DNA of 12,188 nucleotides, from contig DMID01000022.1 of assembly GCA_003449195.1 (NCBI GenBank), positions 1 to 12,188 of the forward strand, in the 5' to 3' direction. The stretch is from Lysobacteraceae bacterium. Its GTDB lineage: Bacteria; Pseudomonadota; Gammaproteobacteria; Xanthomonadales; Xanthomonadaceae. The notes under the pieces are model-generated. The model worked only from the letters and a program-made list of their open reading frames with translations, was not told the origin of the DNA and ran no database searches. Positions 1-6,998 of the stretch are shown here, piece by piece. A program made the position numbers and the translations under genes. The first letter of the stretch is position 1, and each line of letters starts with the position of its first letter.

Positions 1-701
1 CCGCGCACGTGCATGGCCGCGATGGCTTCGGCGACGTGGATCTGCCGCTGGCCGCGCGCAAGGTGGAGGCCGAGCATGCCGCGCTGGCGATCCTGCGGCT
101 TTCGCACGTGCATGCCGGCCGGCTGCTGCTGGTCGCGCTGGGGCCGCTGACCAACCTCGCGCTTGCGCTCAAGCTCGACCCGACCTTGCCGCAACGCGTG
201 GCCCGATTGGTGGTGATGGGCGGTGCGGTCACCGCACACGGCAACATCACGCCCGCGGCCGAATTCAACATCGCTTTCGATCCGGAAGCGGCGCACATCG
301 TGTTTTCTGCGTTCGCGCACATCGATCTGGCCGACTGGGAAGCCACGTTGGCACACGGCCTGCCGCATGCCGACGTGGAACGCTGGCTGCAGGCCGATTC
401 CCCGCGTGCGGCGTTCTACCGCGCAATCTCGGAGAAAACCCGGCTGTGGTCGGCGGACCGCCGCGGCGATCACTGGCATTCGGCCGATGCGCTGGCCATG
501 GCCTATGCGCTGGAGCCTGACGGCGCCCGCGAAACCGTCGCCCGTCCGCTGGCTGTGGAGCTTGCAGGCCGCCTCACCCGCGGCGTCACCGTGATCGACT
601 GGAACCGTCAGGGCGGTGCGGCCGACAACGTGGCAATCCTGCGGCATTACGATCAGGCCCGTTTCCATGCCCTCGTGGCGGCGGCCTTGTCTGCCGTGTG
701 A
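1..701 (+). CDS. Nucleoside hydrolase (inosine/uridine-preferring family), 5' end missing
   Basis: The product should hydrolyse the N-glycosidic bond of ribonucleosides to free base and ribose in nucleoside salvage. The frame is open from base 3; the family's N-terminal calcium-binding DTDPGxDD motif lies outside the window. The GTG at 9 is an internal Val within an AHVHGRDGFGD stretch typical of the family, not a start. Visible family marks are GPLTNLALAL (about 147-176), VVMGGAV (about 210-230), the GNITPAAEFNIAFDPEAA block (about 240-293), and a C-terminal VIDWNR...N segment (about 592-632). Near 471-510 the usual His-Asp catalytic pair reads Ala-Asp (SADALAMAYAL): the Asp that would bind calcium is present, the His is not. 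Substrate preference cannot be told from this part. No terminator is visible before the rpmE2 promoter, which begins 7 bases after the stop. Confidence 0.9.
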   Translation, partial: AHVHGRDGFGDVDLPLAARKVEAEHAALAILRLSHVHAGRLLLVALGPLTNLALALKLDPTLPQRVARLVVMGGAVTAHGNITPAAEFNIAFDPEAAHIVFSAFAHIDLADWEATLAHGLPHADVERWLQADSPRAAFYRAISEKTRLWSADRRGDHWHSADALAMAYALEPDGARETVARPLAVELAGRLTRGVTVIDWNRQGGAADNVAILRHYDQARFHALVAAALSAV

Positions 702-707
702 TCAGGC

Positions 708-737
708 TTGCGCAGGGATCATGCATGGGGCTAGAAT
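708..737 (+). promoter_or_regulatory. Probable sigma-70 promoter of rpmE2
   Basis: A TTGCGC -35 (708-713) and a TAGAAT -10 (732-737) are separated by 18 bp, 37 nt upstream of the rpmE2 ATG. This predicts a leader of about 30 nt. The GGGGCTAGAATGCC context looks like other promoters I recall from this group. No Zur-like palindrome is apparent. Confidence 0.6.
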
Positions 738-774
738 GCCGCTCTTGTCCTGCAGCAACCATACGGTGCGAGCC

Positions 775-1017
775 ATGAAGGCTGACATCCATCCCGAATA
801 CCACGACGTCGTTTTCCACGACGTGACCTCCGACTTCAAGTTCCTGACCCGCTCGACTATGGGCAGCAAGGAAACCATCAAGTGGGAAGACGGCAACGAC
901 TACCCGCTGCTGAAGGTTGAAATCTCCTCGGCTTCGCACCCGTTCTACACGGGCAAGCACAAGGTCATCGACACCAGCGGCCGCATCGACAAGTTCCAGA
1001 AGCGCTACGCGCGCTGA
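775..1017 (+). CDS. rpmE2: 50S ribosomal protein L31 type B
   Basis: The product is an 80-residue protein of the large ribosomal subunit; in the family L31 helps bridge the two subunits. It begins MKADIHPEYHDVVFHD and ends with a basic GRIDKFQKRYAR tail, both typical of the long zinc-free type B form. There is no cysteine in the whole protein, so the CxxC zinc site of type A L31 is absent. The frame is open much further upstream, but family length and the promoter at 708-737 fix the start at ATG 775. The ribosome binding site is weak. In many bacteria the zinc-free paralogue is induced by zinc starvation through Zur, but the promoter here looks constitutive and no Zur box is seen, so this may be the main L31 copy. 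It appears to be a single-gene unit with its own terminator. Confidence 0.95.
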   Translation: MKADIHPEYHDVVFHDVTSDFKFLTRSTMGSKETIKWEDGNDYPLLKVEISSASHPFYTGKHKVIDTSGRIDKFQKRYAR

Positions 1018-1043
1018 TCGTCTGCCGGTAGACGTCTGTCCGG

Positions 1044-1069
1044 AACGGCCGCGCTTGCGCGGTCGTTTT
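1044..1069 (+). terminator. Rho-independent terminator after rpmE2
   Basis: A stem of about 10 bp (1044-1053 with 1058-1067, one G-U pair, loop CTTG) runs directly into TTTT (1066-1069), 26 nt after the rpmE2 stop. It separates rpmE2 from gltA. Confidence 0.75.
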
Positions 1070-1169
1070 CGCGTGCGCGGGTTTTCGGTGGCGTCACCGG
1101 ACGAGTCGGGCCACGATTTGCTGCATTGCGCCATACGACGTTCCGACCGCAGACGCTCCCGTATGGCTA

Positions 1170-1178
1170 TGCGATAAT
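1170..1178 (+). promoter_or_regulatory. Extended -10 promoter of gltA
   Basis: TGCGATAAT (1170-1178) fits an extended -10 element: TG, one base, then GATAAT. No good -35 is seen at the proper distance, as is common for extended -10 promoters. Transcription would begin near 1185, giving a leader of about 80 nt before the GTG at 1266. Confidence 0.5.
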
Positions 1179-1188
1179 GGCTTGATCT

Positions 1189-1202
1189 GCGGGGAGCCCC
1201 GC
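1189..1202 (+). other. Small GC hairpin at the 5' end of the gltA leader
   Basis: GCGGG (1189-1193) pairs with CCCGC (1198-1202) around a four-base loop, about 5 nt after the predicted transcription start. No T-run follows, so it is not a terminator. A hairpin at the very 5' end of an mRNA may protect it from decay; that role is inference. Confidence 0.3.
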
Positions 1203-1265
1203 GGACGTCCTTCACGCGCCATCCGAGGCATTCCCGGGTGGCGTCTTCCCACTGAGGAGCGCACT

Positions 1266-2537
1266 GTGTCCGATCTTGACCAGGTCACGCTGAATGCCGG
1301 TGACAAGAGCGTCACCCTGCCGGTGCTGAAACCGACACTCGGCAACGACTGCATCGATATTTCCAAGCTCACCAAGGAAACCGGTCTTTTCACCTACGAC
1401 TCCGGTTTCACTGCCACTGCCAGCTGCAAATCCGCCGTCACCTTCATCGATGGCGACAAGGGCGTGCTGCTGTACCGCGGGTATCCGATCGAGCAGCTCG
1501 CCGAGAAGTCGAGCTTCGTGGCGGTGGCCTATCTGCTGTTCAACGGCGAAAAACCCACGGCCGAGCAGCTCAAGGCTTTCGAGGCCGAGCTGGCCAAGGA
1601 AGCCGGCGTCGATGCCTCGATCAACACCCTGATCGGCAGCTTCGCCAAGGATGCCCACCCGATGGCCATCCTTGCCGCCGCGCTGGCGCAGCTGTCCGCC
1701 AAGTATCACGCCTCGCTGGACCTCACCGACGAGGCCCAGCGCAAGCAGGCCGCGCTGCGTCTGGTCGCCAAGGTGCCGACGCTGGCCGCGCTGATCTACC
1801 GTCACGGCAAGGGCCTGCCGGCCAACACGCCGGATACCTCGCTCGATTACGTCAGCCGTTTCCTGAAGCAGACCTTCGAGTCGGCCGACGGCAAGTACGA
1901 GCTGAATGCCGACATCGTGCAGGCGCTGGACGTGCTGCTGATCCTGCATGCCGACCACGAGCAGAACGCGTCCACCTCCACGGTGCGCGGCGTCGGCTCG
2001 ACCGGTGCCAACCCGTATGCCTCGGTCGTCGCGGGTGTCACCGCGCTGTGGGGCCCGGCTCACGGCGGCGCCAACGAGGCGGTGCTGAAGATGCTGGAAG
2101 AGATCGGCTCGGCCGACAAGGTCGAGGAAGCCGTGGCCAAGGCCAAGGACAAGAACTCGCACTTCCGCCTGATGGGCTTCGGCCACCGCGTCTACAAGAA
2201 CTTCGACCCGCGCGCCAAGGTCATCGGCGAGATGACCAAGAAGGTGCTGGGCCAGCTCGGCGTCACCGATCCGCTGCTCGACGTGGCGGTGAAGCTGGAA
2301 CAGGCTGCATTGCAGGACGAGTACTTCGTTGCCCGCAAGCTGTACCCGAACGTGGATTTCTACAGCGGCATCATCTACAAGGCGCTGGGCATCCCGACCG
2401 AAATGTTCACGGTGATGTTCGCCCTTGGCCGTACGCCGGGTTGGGTGTCGCACTGGCTGGAGCAGCAGGTCGATCCGGAAATGAAGATCGTGCGTCCGCG
2501 CCAGATCTACACCGGCTACGCCGTGCGCGACTACTGA
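1266..2537 (+). CDS. gltA: Type II citrate synthase
   Basis: The enzyme condenses acetyl-CoA and oxaloacetate to citrate, the entry step of the TCA cycle, in the cytoplasm. The 423-residue product matches the E. coli enzyme (427) in length. The catalytic triad is intact: His266 in WGPAHGGANEAV, His307 in the family signature GFGHRVYKNFDPR, and Asp364 in NVDFYSGIIY. Each is offset by two from the E. coli residues. The N-terminal part (FTYDSGFTATASCKSAVTF, GDKGVLLYRGYPIEQL) is that of the hexameric, NADH-regulated gram-negative type. The start is GTG 1266, because GAGGAG (1254-1259) sits 6 nt upstream and the protein then begins MSDLDQVTLN; the frame is open to 1182 but that stretch is leader and lacks family similarity. 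The gene has its own promoter and a strong terminator, so it is probably transcribed alone. Confidence 0.97.
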   Translation: MSDLDQVTLNAGDKSVTLPVLKPTLGNDCIDISKLTKETGLFTYDSGFTATASCKSAVTFIDGDKGVLLYRGYPIEQLAEKSSFVAVAYLLFNGEKPTAEQLKAFEAELAKEAGVDASINTLIGSFAKDAHPMAILAAALAQLSAKYHASLDLTDEAQRKQAALRLVAKVPTLAALIYRHGKGLPANTPDTSLDYVSRFLKQTFESADGKYELNADIVQALDVLLILHADHEQNASTSTVRGVGSTGANPYASVVAGVTALWGPAHGGANEAVLKMLEEIGSADKVEEAVAKAKDKNSHFRLMGFGHRVYKNFDPRAKVIGEMTKKVLGQLGVTDPLLDVAVKLEQAALQDEYFVARKLYPNVDFYSGIIYKALGIPTEMFTVMFALGRTPGWVSHWLEQQVDPEMKIVRPRQIYTGYAVRDY

Positions 2538-2584
2538 TCGGCAATGCGCGGGCTTTGGCCTGCCGTGCATCGCGTCGATCGACG

Positions 2585-2619
2585 AAAAAACGCCCCGCCT
2601 TGCGCGGGGCGTTTCTTTT
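2585..2619. terminator. Strong, probably bidirectional terminator between gltA and the converging gene
   Basis: An 11 bp perfect stem (2588-2598 with 2604-2614, loop CTTGC) is followed on the plus strand by TTTCTTTT (2612-2619). It is preceded by AAAAAA (2585-2590), which reads as a U-run on the minus strand. It lies 47 nt after the gltA stop and 10 nt beyond the restored stop of the minus-strand gene, so it can serve both. Confidence 0.85.
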
Positions 2620-2629
2620 GGCGGGCATT

Positions 2630-3237
2630 TCAATCCCGCGCGGACATTGCCCGGATTCCGGCAAGGCTGGCGCGCGCCATCGCGGGGCTGCCCGGATGAG
2701 GGCGGGGGGGCTTGCCGCAGCATCGCCTCGGGCAACACCAGCAGTTCGAAGTCGATGCCTTCAACCGTCACGCGCCAGACCGGCACGTCGTGCGCGATGC
2801 CGTGATGGTCGAACACGCGTCTGAAGCCGGGTTTGGCCGCGGATGCGGTGATCGGCCAGATGGCGTTGGATCGCCTCGCCATCGTCGGCATGCAGATGCA
2901 ACTCCACGATGGGAGGATTGGTCAGGAGGCCGTCGACGACATTGCCAACGGCTCGGGGCGAGAAGGGCGCAAAGAACTGCATGGCTTCCATCGCTGCCGC
3001 TCGCATGGCGTGAAGCATGTCTTCGCCTGCGGAGCCAGTGGGTTGGAACAGGCGGTGGCGTTCCCGCAGTGCCTGCACGATGTCCGACGAATCGGGCCAT
3101 TCGGACGGATCGGCTTGGGCGTCAAGCCGGGCAACGGCCTTGCGCAGCGCGAGCAGCGGATCGCGGAAGCCTGATTCATCCATCAGGCGGGCGGCCTCCA
3201 GCGACAGCAGGCGGCGAAGATGCTGTCGGCCTTTCAT
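2630..3237 (-). pseudogene. Conserved hypothetical protein gene with two frameshifts
   Basis: I cannot assign a function. From ATG 3237 the product starts MKGRQHLRRLLSLEAARL and keeps a pattern I recall from a family of about 200-residue proteobacterial proteins, some annotated as nucleotidyltransferase-like: an EAARLM helix near residue 14, AAAMEAMQFFAPFSPRAVG near 80-98, and VELHLHADDGEAIQRHLADHRI at 111-132. The frame then breaks near 2835-2845. Family-like sequence resumes in another frame (FRRVFDHHGIAHDVPVW, then GIDFELLVLPEAMLRQAP) and breaks again at a run of seven G (2704-2710). A third frame then gives AMARASLAGIRAMSARD and a TGA at 2630-2632. Removing one base at each break restores 201 codons. 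Unrepaired, translation stops at 2761 after about 158 residues. The ATG has only a distant purine-rich stretch upstream. No terminator separates it from mrcA, so it may be cotranscribed. Either a young pseudogene or sequence errors would explain this. Confidence 0.7.
2704..2710. repeat. G7 homopolymer at a frame break
   Basis: Seven consecutive G on the plus strand (C7 in the minus-strand gene) sit exactly where the hypothetical gene changes frame for the second time. Loss of one base would join the conserved middle part to the frame ending at 2630. Such tracts slip in replication and are also common sites of sequencing error. Confidence 0.8.
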
Positions 3238-3249
3238 GATGCGCGACGC

Positions 3250-3276
3250 GCCCTCACTCGCTTGGCGGATGAGGGC
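3250..3276. repeat. Inverted repeat between mrcA and the hypothetical gene
   Basis: GCCCTCA (3250-3256) and TGAGGGC (3270-3276) form a 7 bp stem with a 13-base loop in the 65 bp gap after mrcA. No T-run follows on either strand, so I do not call it a terminator. It may be chance, or an mRNA structure at the junction. Confidence 0.3.
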
Positions 3277-3302
3277 GAGAGCAATCGAACCGGCACCCGG
3301 TG

Positions 3303-5747
3303 TCAGAAGATGTCGAAGGCCGCATCGTCGGACGTGTTGGTCTGCGGGCTGTCGTAGGCATCGTCGTGGATGCGGTCCAGATCCTCGGTCTTGACCCATT
3401 CGGTCGCGCCGTTGAGGGTTGCCTGCACCATGCCCTCGGGCGGGGTGTTCTCGCGGATCGGTTTGTCCTTCAGGGCCACACGCATGTAGTCGACCCAGAT
3501 CGGCAGCGCGGCCTTGCCGCCGTATTCGCGGTAGCCGAGCGAGCTGAAGTCGTCGCGCCCGACCCACACCGTCGTCGCATAGGGGCCGCCGAAACCGGAG
3601 AACCACGCATCGCGATGGTTGTTGGTGGAGCCGGTCTTGCCGCCGATGTCTTCGCGTCCCAGCACCTTGGCTGCGGTGCCGGTACCGCGCAGGACGACGT
3701 CGCGCATCATCGACACGAGTTGGTACATCGTGCGCGGGTCGGCCACGAGGGGGGCTCGACGTACGGGCTGGGCCGCCGCCGTTGCCGGCATCGCATTCGG
3801 TTCCGGCTCCGCTGCCTGCCTGGCTTGCGCGGTGGCCGGCGGTGCGGAGGTCGCGCCGAAATTGAAGCCATCGACCACGTCGCTGGCCGATGCGGGGGCG
3901 TCCGTGCTGCCGCTGGTGCCGCAGCCGCGGCACGCGATGGCCGGAGTCTCCTTGAACAGCACCTTGCCGTCGCGATCCTTGACGGTATCGATGAACCACG
4001 GCGTGACCAGCGAACCACCGTTGGCGAACACCGCATAGCCGCGCGCGATGGACAGCGGCGTCAACGATGCGGCACCCAGCGACATCGAAAGATTCGGCGG
4101 CAGGTCGGCCTCGACGAAACCGAAGTGGCTGCTGATGTATTTGCGCGCGTAATCCACGCCGATGCTGTCGAGCAGCCGGACCGAAACCAGATTGCGCGAC
4201 TGCACCAGCGCTTCGCGCAGGCGCATCGGGCCGCGGAATTCGCCGTCGTCGTTCTGCGGCTGCCAGGTATGGCCGACGCGGTCGCGGAACATCACCGGTG
4301 CATCCAGCACGATGGAGGCGGGATTGAAGCCCTTGTCGAATGAAGCGGCGTAAACGAAAGGCTTGAAGCTCGAGCCCGGCTGCCGCCGCGCCTGGGTGGC
4401 GCGGTTGAATTTGTTGCCGGCGTAGTTGTATCCGCCGACCAGCGCGCGCAAGGCGCCGGTATCGGCATCGATGGAGACCAGCGCGGCTTGCGCGCGAGGT
4501 ACCTGGTCGATGACGAAGTGGCCGGCTTCGATGGACTTGACCCGGATGACGTCGCCGCGCGCGAGAAGTGCGGCCGGCGATTTGCTCAGCCAGTCCGCAT
4601 CGCGCGGTTTGAGCGTGATTTCGGCCCCGTTGGCGAGCACGGCGCGCGCGCTGCCATCGGATGCCGTGCCGGCTACGATGGCCGGCAGCAGCGCGCCCTG
4701 CGCGGGAATTCCGGTCAGATGGCGGGCCAATTCGGTGGTCCCCGCATCACCGGGGATTTCCACGTGCCGTTCCACGCCATGCCAGCCGTGGCGATGGTCG
4801 TAGACCGACAGACCGTCGATGATCGCGCGGTCGGCGGCGGCCTGGGCATCGGCATCGATCGTGGTGTACACGTGGTAGCCGCGGTTGAACACGTCCTCGC
4901 CGTAACGGGCCAGCATCTCCTGGCGCACCATTTCCGCCACGTACGGGGCATAGAACTCGACCGGCGGCTCGTGCGGCGCCGCATGCGGCGGTTCGGCCCG
5001 CGCCTGCTGCGCCTGTTCCGGCGTGATGTAGCCGTCCTCGAGCATCCGGTCGACCACGTACATGCTGCGCTGGCGGTTGCGCTCGGGGTTGCTGATCGGG
5101 TTGCCGCTGGATGGAAACTTGAGCGAGCTGACCAGCGTCGCCGTTTCCAGCAGGCTCAATTCCTTCACCGGCTTGCCGTAGTAGTACTCGGCGGCAGCGG
5201 CGATGCCATAGGCGCGGTTGCCGAAGAAGCTCTTGTTGAGATACAGCTCGAGGATCTGGTCCTTGGTCAGCATCTTCTCGATGCGCATGGCCAGCAGCAT
5301 TTCGCGCGCCTTGCGCACGTAGCTGTAGTCGTTGCTGAGGAAAAACTGGCGCGCCACCTGCTGGGTGATCGTGCTGCCGCCGGCGACGCGGCCTTCGCGC
5401 TTTGTCAGCACCTGCCACACGGCGCGGGAAATGCCCTTCGGGTCGATGCCGCCGTGCTTGTAGAAGTCCGAATCCTCGGCGGCGACGAAGGCGCGCTTCA
5501 CCTGCTCGGGGAGGTCGGCGATGTCGATCGGATAGCGTCGGGTCTCGCCGAACACCGCCATCAGCTTGCCGTCGGCAGCGTGGACGTACAGCGGTTCCTG
5601 CATTTCGACCTGGCGCAGCGACGCGATGTCGGGCAGGCCGGAGGACAGCGAACGGTAGACGCCGAAGGCGGCGGCCAGACCCAGCAGGCCCAGGCTGAGG
5701 ATCGCGATCAGCATCCAGCGGATGAAACGACGGAAACGGAGGGCCAA
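3303..5747 (-). CDS. mrcA: Penicillin-binding protein 1A, bifunctional peptidoglycan synthase
   Basis: The enzyme polymerises glycan strands from lipid II and crosslinks their peptides; it is anchored in the inner membrane and acts in the periplasm. Order in the 814-residue product: basic N-terminus (LRFRRFIRW), one membrane helix at about 12-32, GT51 glycosyltransferase domain with catalytic Glu91 (AEDSDFYKHGGID) and GGSTITQQ at 123-130, an OB-like insert at about 315-420, then the transpeptidase with Ser459-Ser-Phe-Lys462, Ser517-Arg-Asn519 and Lys704-Thr-Gly. A CRGC pair (Cys606, Cys609) and an Ala/Pro-rich stretch (about 612-668) precede the KTG box. The start is uncertain. TTG 5747 is chosen because a TATACT -10 lies just upstream and it leaves a normal short cytoplasmic tail; an ATG near 5819 would place that -10 inside the gene. 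The gene is also called ponA. It is divergent from pilM, as in Pseudomonas and Xanthomonas. Confidence 0.95.
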   Translation of the reverse strand: MALRFRRFIRWMLIAILSLGLLGLAAAFGVYRSLSSGLPDIASLRQVEMQEPLYVHAADGKLMAVFGETRRYPIDIADLPEQVKRAFVAAEDSDFYKHGGIDPKGISRAVWQVLTKREGRVAGGSTITQQVARQFFLSNDYSYVRKAREMLLAMRIEKMLTKDQILELYLNKSFFGNRAYGIAAAAEYYYGKPVKELSLLETATLVSSLKFPSSGNPISNPERNRQRSMYVVDRMLEDGYITPEQAQQARAEPPHAAPHEPPVEFYAPYVAEMVRQEMLARYGEDVFNRGYHVYTTIDADAQAAADRAIIDGLSVYDHRHGWHGVERHVEIPGDAGTTELARHLTGIPAQGALLPAIVAGTASDGSARAVLANGAEITLKPRDADWLSKSPAALLARGDVIRVKSIEAGHFVIDQVPRAQAALVSIDADTGALRALVGGYNYAGNKFNRATQARRQPGSSFKPFVYAASFDKGFNPASIVLDAPVMFRDRVGHTWQPQNDDGEFRGPMRLREALVQSRNLVSVRLLDSIGVDYARKYISSHFGFVEADLPPNLSMSLGAASLTPLSIARGYAVFANGGSLVTPWFIDTVKDRDGKVLFKETPAIACRGCGTSGSTDAPASASDVVDGFNFGATSAPPATAQARQAAEPEPNAMPATAAAQPVRRAPLVADPRTMYQLVSMMRDVVLRGTGTAAKVLGREDIGGKTGSTNNHRDAWFSGFGGPYATTVWVGRDDFSSLGYREYGGKAALPIWVDYMRVALKDKPIRENTPPEGMVQATLNGATEWVKTEDLDRIHDDAYDSPQTNTSDDAAFDIF

Positions 5748-5781
5748 GACGATTACCGGTTTGCGGATTTCTCGGGCGGGC

Positions 5782-5787
5782 AGTATA
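5782..5787 (-). promoter_or_regulatory. Probable -10 element of the mrcA promoter
   Basis: TATACT on the minus strand (5787 to 5782) is one base from the TATAAT consensus. Transcription would start near 5775, giving a leader of about 28 nt before TTG 5747. No clear TTGACA-like -35 is found at 16-18 bp. Confidence 0.5.
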
Positions 5788-5860
5788 GATGAGCCCCCGC
5801 GAGGGAAGCGGCGGGGCATGCGACAGGCAGGGGAGGTCTGTCCGCGACCGGCAGGGGGTA

Positions 5861-5888
5861 TTGCCAAATGGAAAAGCTTCGTTATCTA
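5861..5888 (+). promoter_or_regulatory. Probable sigma-70 promoter of the pilMNOPQ operon
   Basis: A TTGCCA -35 (5861-5866) and a TATCTA -10 (5883-5888) are separated by 16 bp; TCTAAT (5885-5890) at 18 bp is an alternative -10. The leader would be about 45 nt before GTG 5940. It lies about 75 bp from the mrcA -10 and points the opposite way. Confidence 0.55.
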
Positions 5889-5939
5889 ATGCATCGGCAC
5901 ACGTATTTCGCGTAAGTGCCTGTCGGTAGGGGAGAAACC

Positions 5940-6998
5940 GTGGGGCTCATCCCGAAAAGCCAGTCGCCGCTGGTCGGCGTCGACATCAGCTCGACTGCGG
6001 TCAAGCTGCTGCAGCTGTCGCGCAGTGGCGACCGTTATCGCGTCGAACACTATGCCGTCGAACCGCTGCCGCCGAATGCGGTGGTGGAAAAGAACATCGT
6101 CGAAGTCGAGGCCGTGGGCGAAGCGATCCGCCGCGCCGTGGCGCGCTCGGGCACCAAGGCCAAGCATGCCGCTGCCGCCGTGGCTGGCTCGGCGGTGATC
6201 ACCAAGACGATCCCGATGCCTGCCGATCTCGACGAGGCCGACCTAGAAGCGCAGGTCGAGCTGGAAGCCGGCAATTACATCCCGTACCCGATCGAGGAAG
6301 TGAACCTCGATTTCGAGGTGCTCGGGCCCATGCCCGGCAACCCCGACATGGTGCAGGTACTGCTTGCCGCCTCGCGGGCCGAGAACGTCGAGTTGCGGCA
6401 GTCCGCGCTCGAACTGGGCGGGCTGACGGCCAAGGTGATGGACGTGGAGGCCTTCGCGGTCGAGAACGCCTTCGAACTGGTTGCCAAGGACCTGGCCATT
6501 CCCGCTGACAGCCTGGTGGCGCTGGTGGACATCGGTGCCACGATGACCACGCTGATCGTGCTGCGCAACGGGCGCAGCCTGTACAGCCGCGAGCAGGTGT
6601 TCGGCGGCAAGCAGCTGACCGACGAAATCATGCGTCGCTTTGGCCTGAGCTACGAGGAAGCCGGCATGGCCAAACGCCAGGGCGGGCTTCCGGACACATA
6701 TGAAATCGAGGTGCTCGAGCCATTCAAGGAGGCGGTCGTGCAGCAGATCAGCCGCCTGCTGCAGTTTTTCTATGCGGGCAGCGAGTTCAATCGCGTTGAT
6801 CGCATCGTGCTGGCAGGCGGTACCGCCGCGCTGGCAGGCTTGCCGGAAATGATCGAAGAGCAGATCGGCGTGCCCAGCGTGGTCGCCAATCCGCTGGCAC
6901 AGATGACGCTGGGTCCGCGCGTGCAGGCCCAGGTGCTTGCGCAGGATGCTCCCGCTCTGATGATCGCCACCGGACTGGCCCTCAGGAGTTTTGACTGA
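5940..6998 (+). CDS. pilM: Type IV pilus assembly protein PilM
   Basis: PilM is a cytoplasmic actin-like (FtsA-like) protein that binds nucleotide and the N-terminal tail of PilN, linking the cytoplasmic pilus motor to the inner-membrane alignment complex. The 352-residue product has the phosphate-1 loop GVDISSTAVKLLQL at about 13-26, the phosphate-2 loop VALVDIGATMTTLIVL near 200, and the adenosine motif IVLAGGTAALAGLPEMI near 300. Length equals the Pseudomonas protein. The start is GTG 5940, with AGGGGAG (5928-5934) 5 nt upstream; the frame is open to 5916 but that part would include the binding site. It is first in the operon. Its TGA shares one base with the ATG of pilN, which suggests coupled translation. 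Confidence 0.96.
   Translation: MGLIPKSQSPLVGVDISSTAVKLLQLSRSGDRYRVEHYAVEPLPPNAVVEKNIVEVEAVGEAIRRAVARSGTKAKHAAAAVAGSAVITKTIPMPADLDEADLEAQVELEAGNYIPYPIEEVNLDFEVLGPMPGNPDMVQVLLAASRAENVELRQSALELGGLTAKVMDVEAFAVENAFELVAKDLAIPADSLVALVDIGATMTTLIVLRNGRSLYSREQVFGGKQLTDEIMRRFGLSYEEAGMAKRQGGLPDTYEIEVLEPFKEAVVQQISRLLQFFYAGSEFNRVDRIVLAGGTAALAGLPEMIEEQIGVPSVVANPLAQMTLGPRVQAQVLAQDAPALMIATGLALRSFD

Noticed and set aside
616..774. Upstream extension of the rpmE2 frame
   Set aside because: It overlaps the end of the nucleoside hydrolase gene and the rpmE2 promoter, and type B L31 proteins are about 80 residues and start at MKADIHP.
1189..1202. GC hairpin before gltA as a terminator or attenuator
   Set aside because: No T-run follows, the stem is only 5 bp, and no leader peptide or competing hairpin was found.
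1182..1265. ATG-type extension of gltA upstream of 1266
   Set aside because: It lacks similarity to citrate synthases, and a textbook ribosome site precedes GTG 1266.
1212..2891. Long minus-strand open frame opposite gltA
   Set aside because: Only its first part (about 2710-2840) matters, as the middle piece of the frameshifted hypothetical gene. The rest reads through the bidirectional terminator and mirrors gltA.
3250..3276. Inverted repeat as the terminator of mrcA
   Set aside because: No U-run on either strand and a large loop; the next convincing minus-strand terminator is at 2585-2619.
3300..4343. Plus-strand open frame of about 347 codons opposite the 3' half of mrcA
   Set aside because: Same reason: no ribosome site and no family resemblance, while the opposite strand carries the conserved penicillin-binding motifs.
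4488..5792. Plus-strand open frame of about 430 codons opposite mrcA
   Set aside because: It is antisense to intact GT51 and transpeptidase motifs, with a composition typical of antisense high-GC frames (many His, Arg, Val and Asp) and no domain.
5748..5867. Upstream extension of mrcA to ATG near 5819 or 5867
   Set aside because: The extension is Arg/Pro-rich without family similarity and would include a good TATACT -10. The membrane helix follows normally from TTG 5747, though this start stays uncertain.
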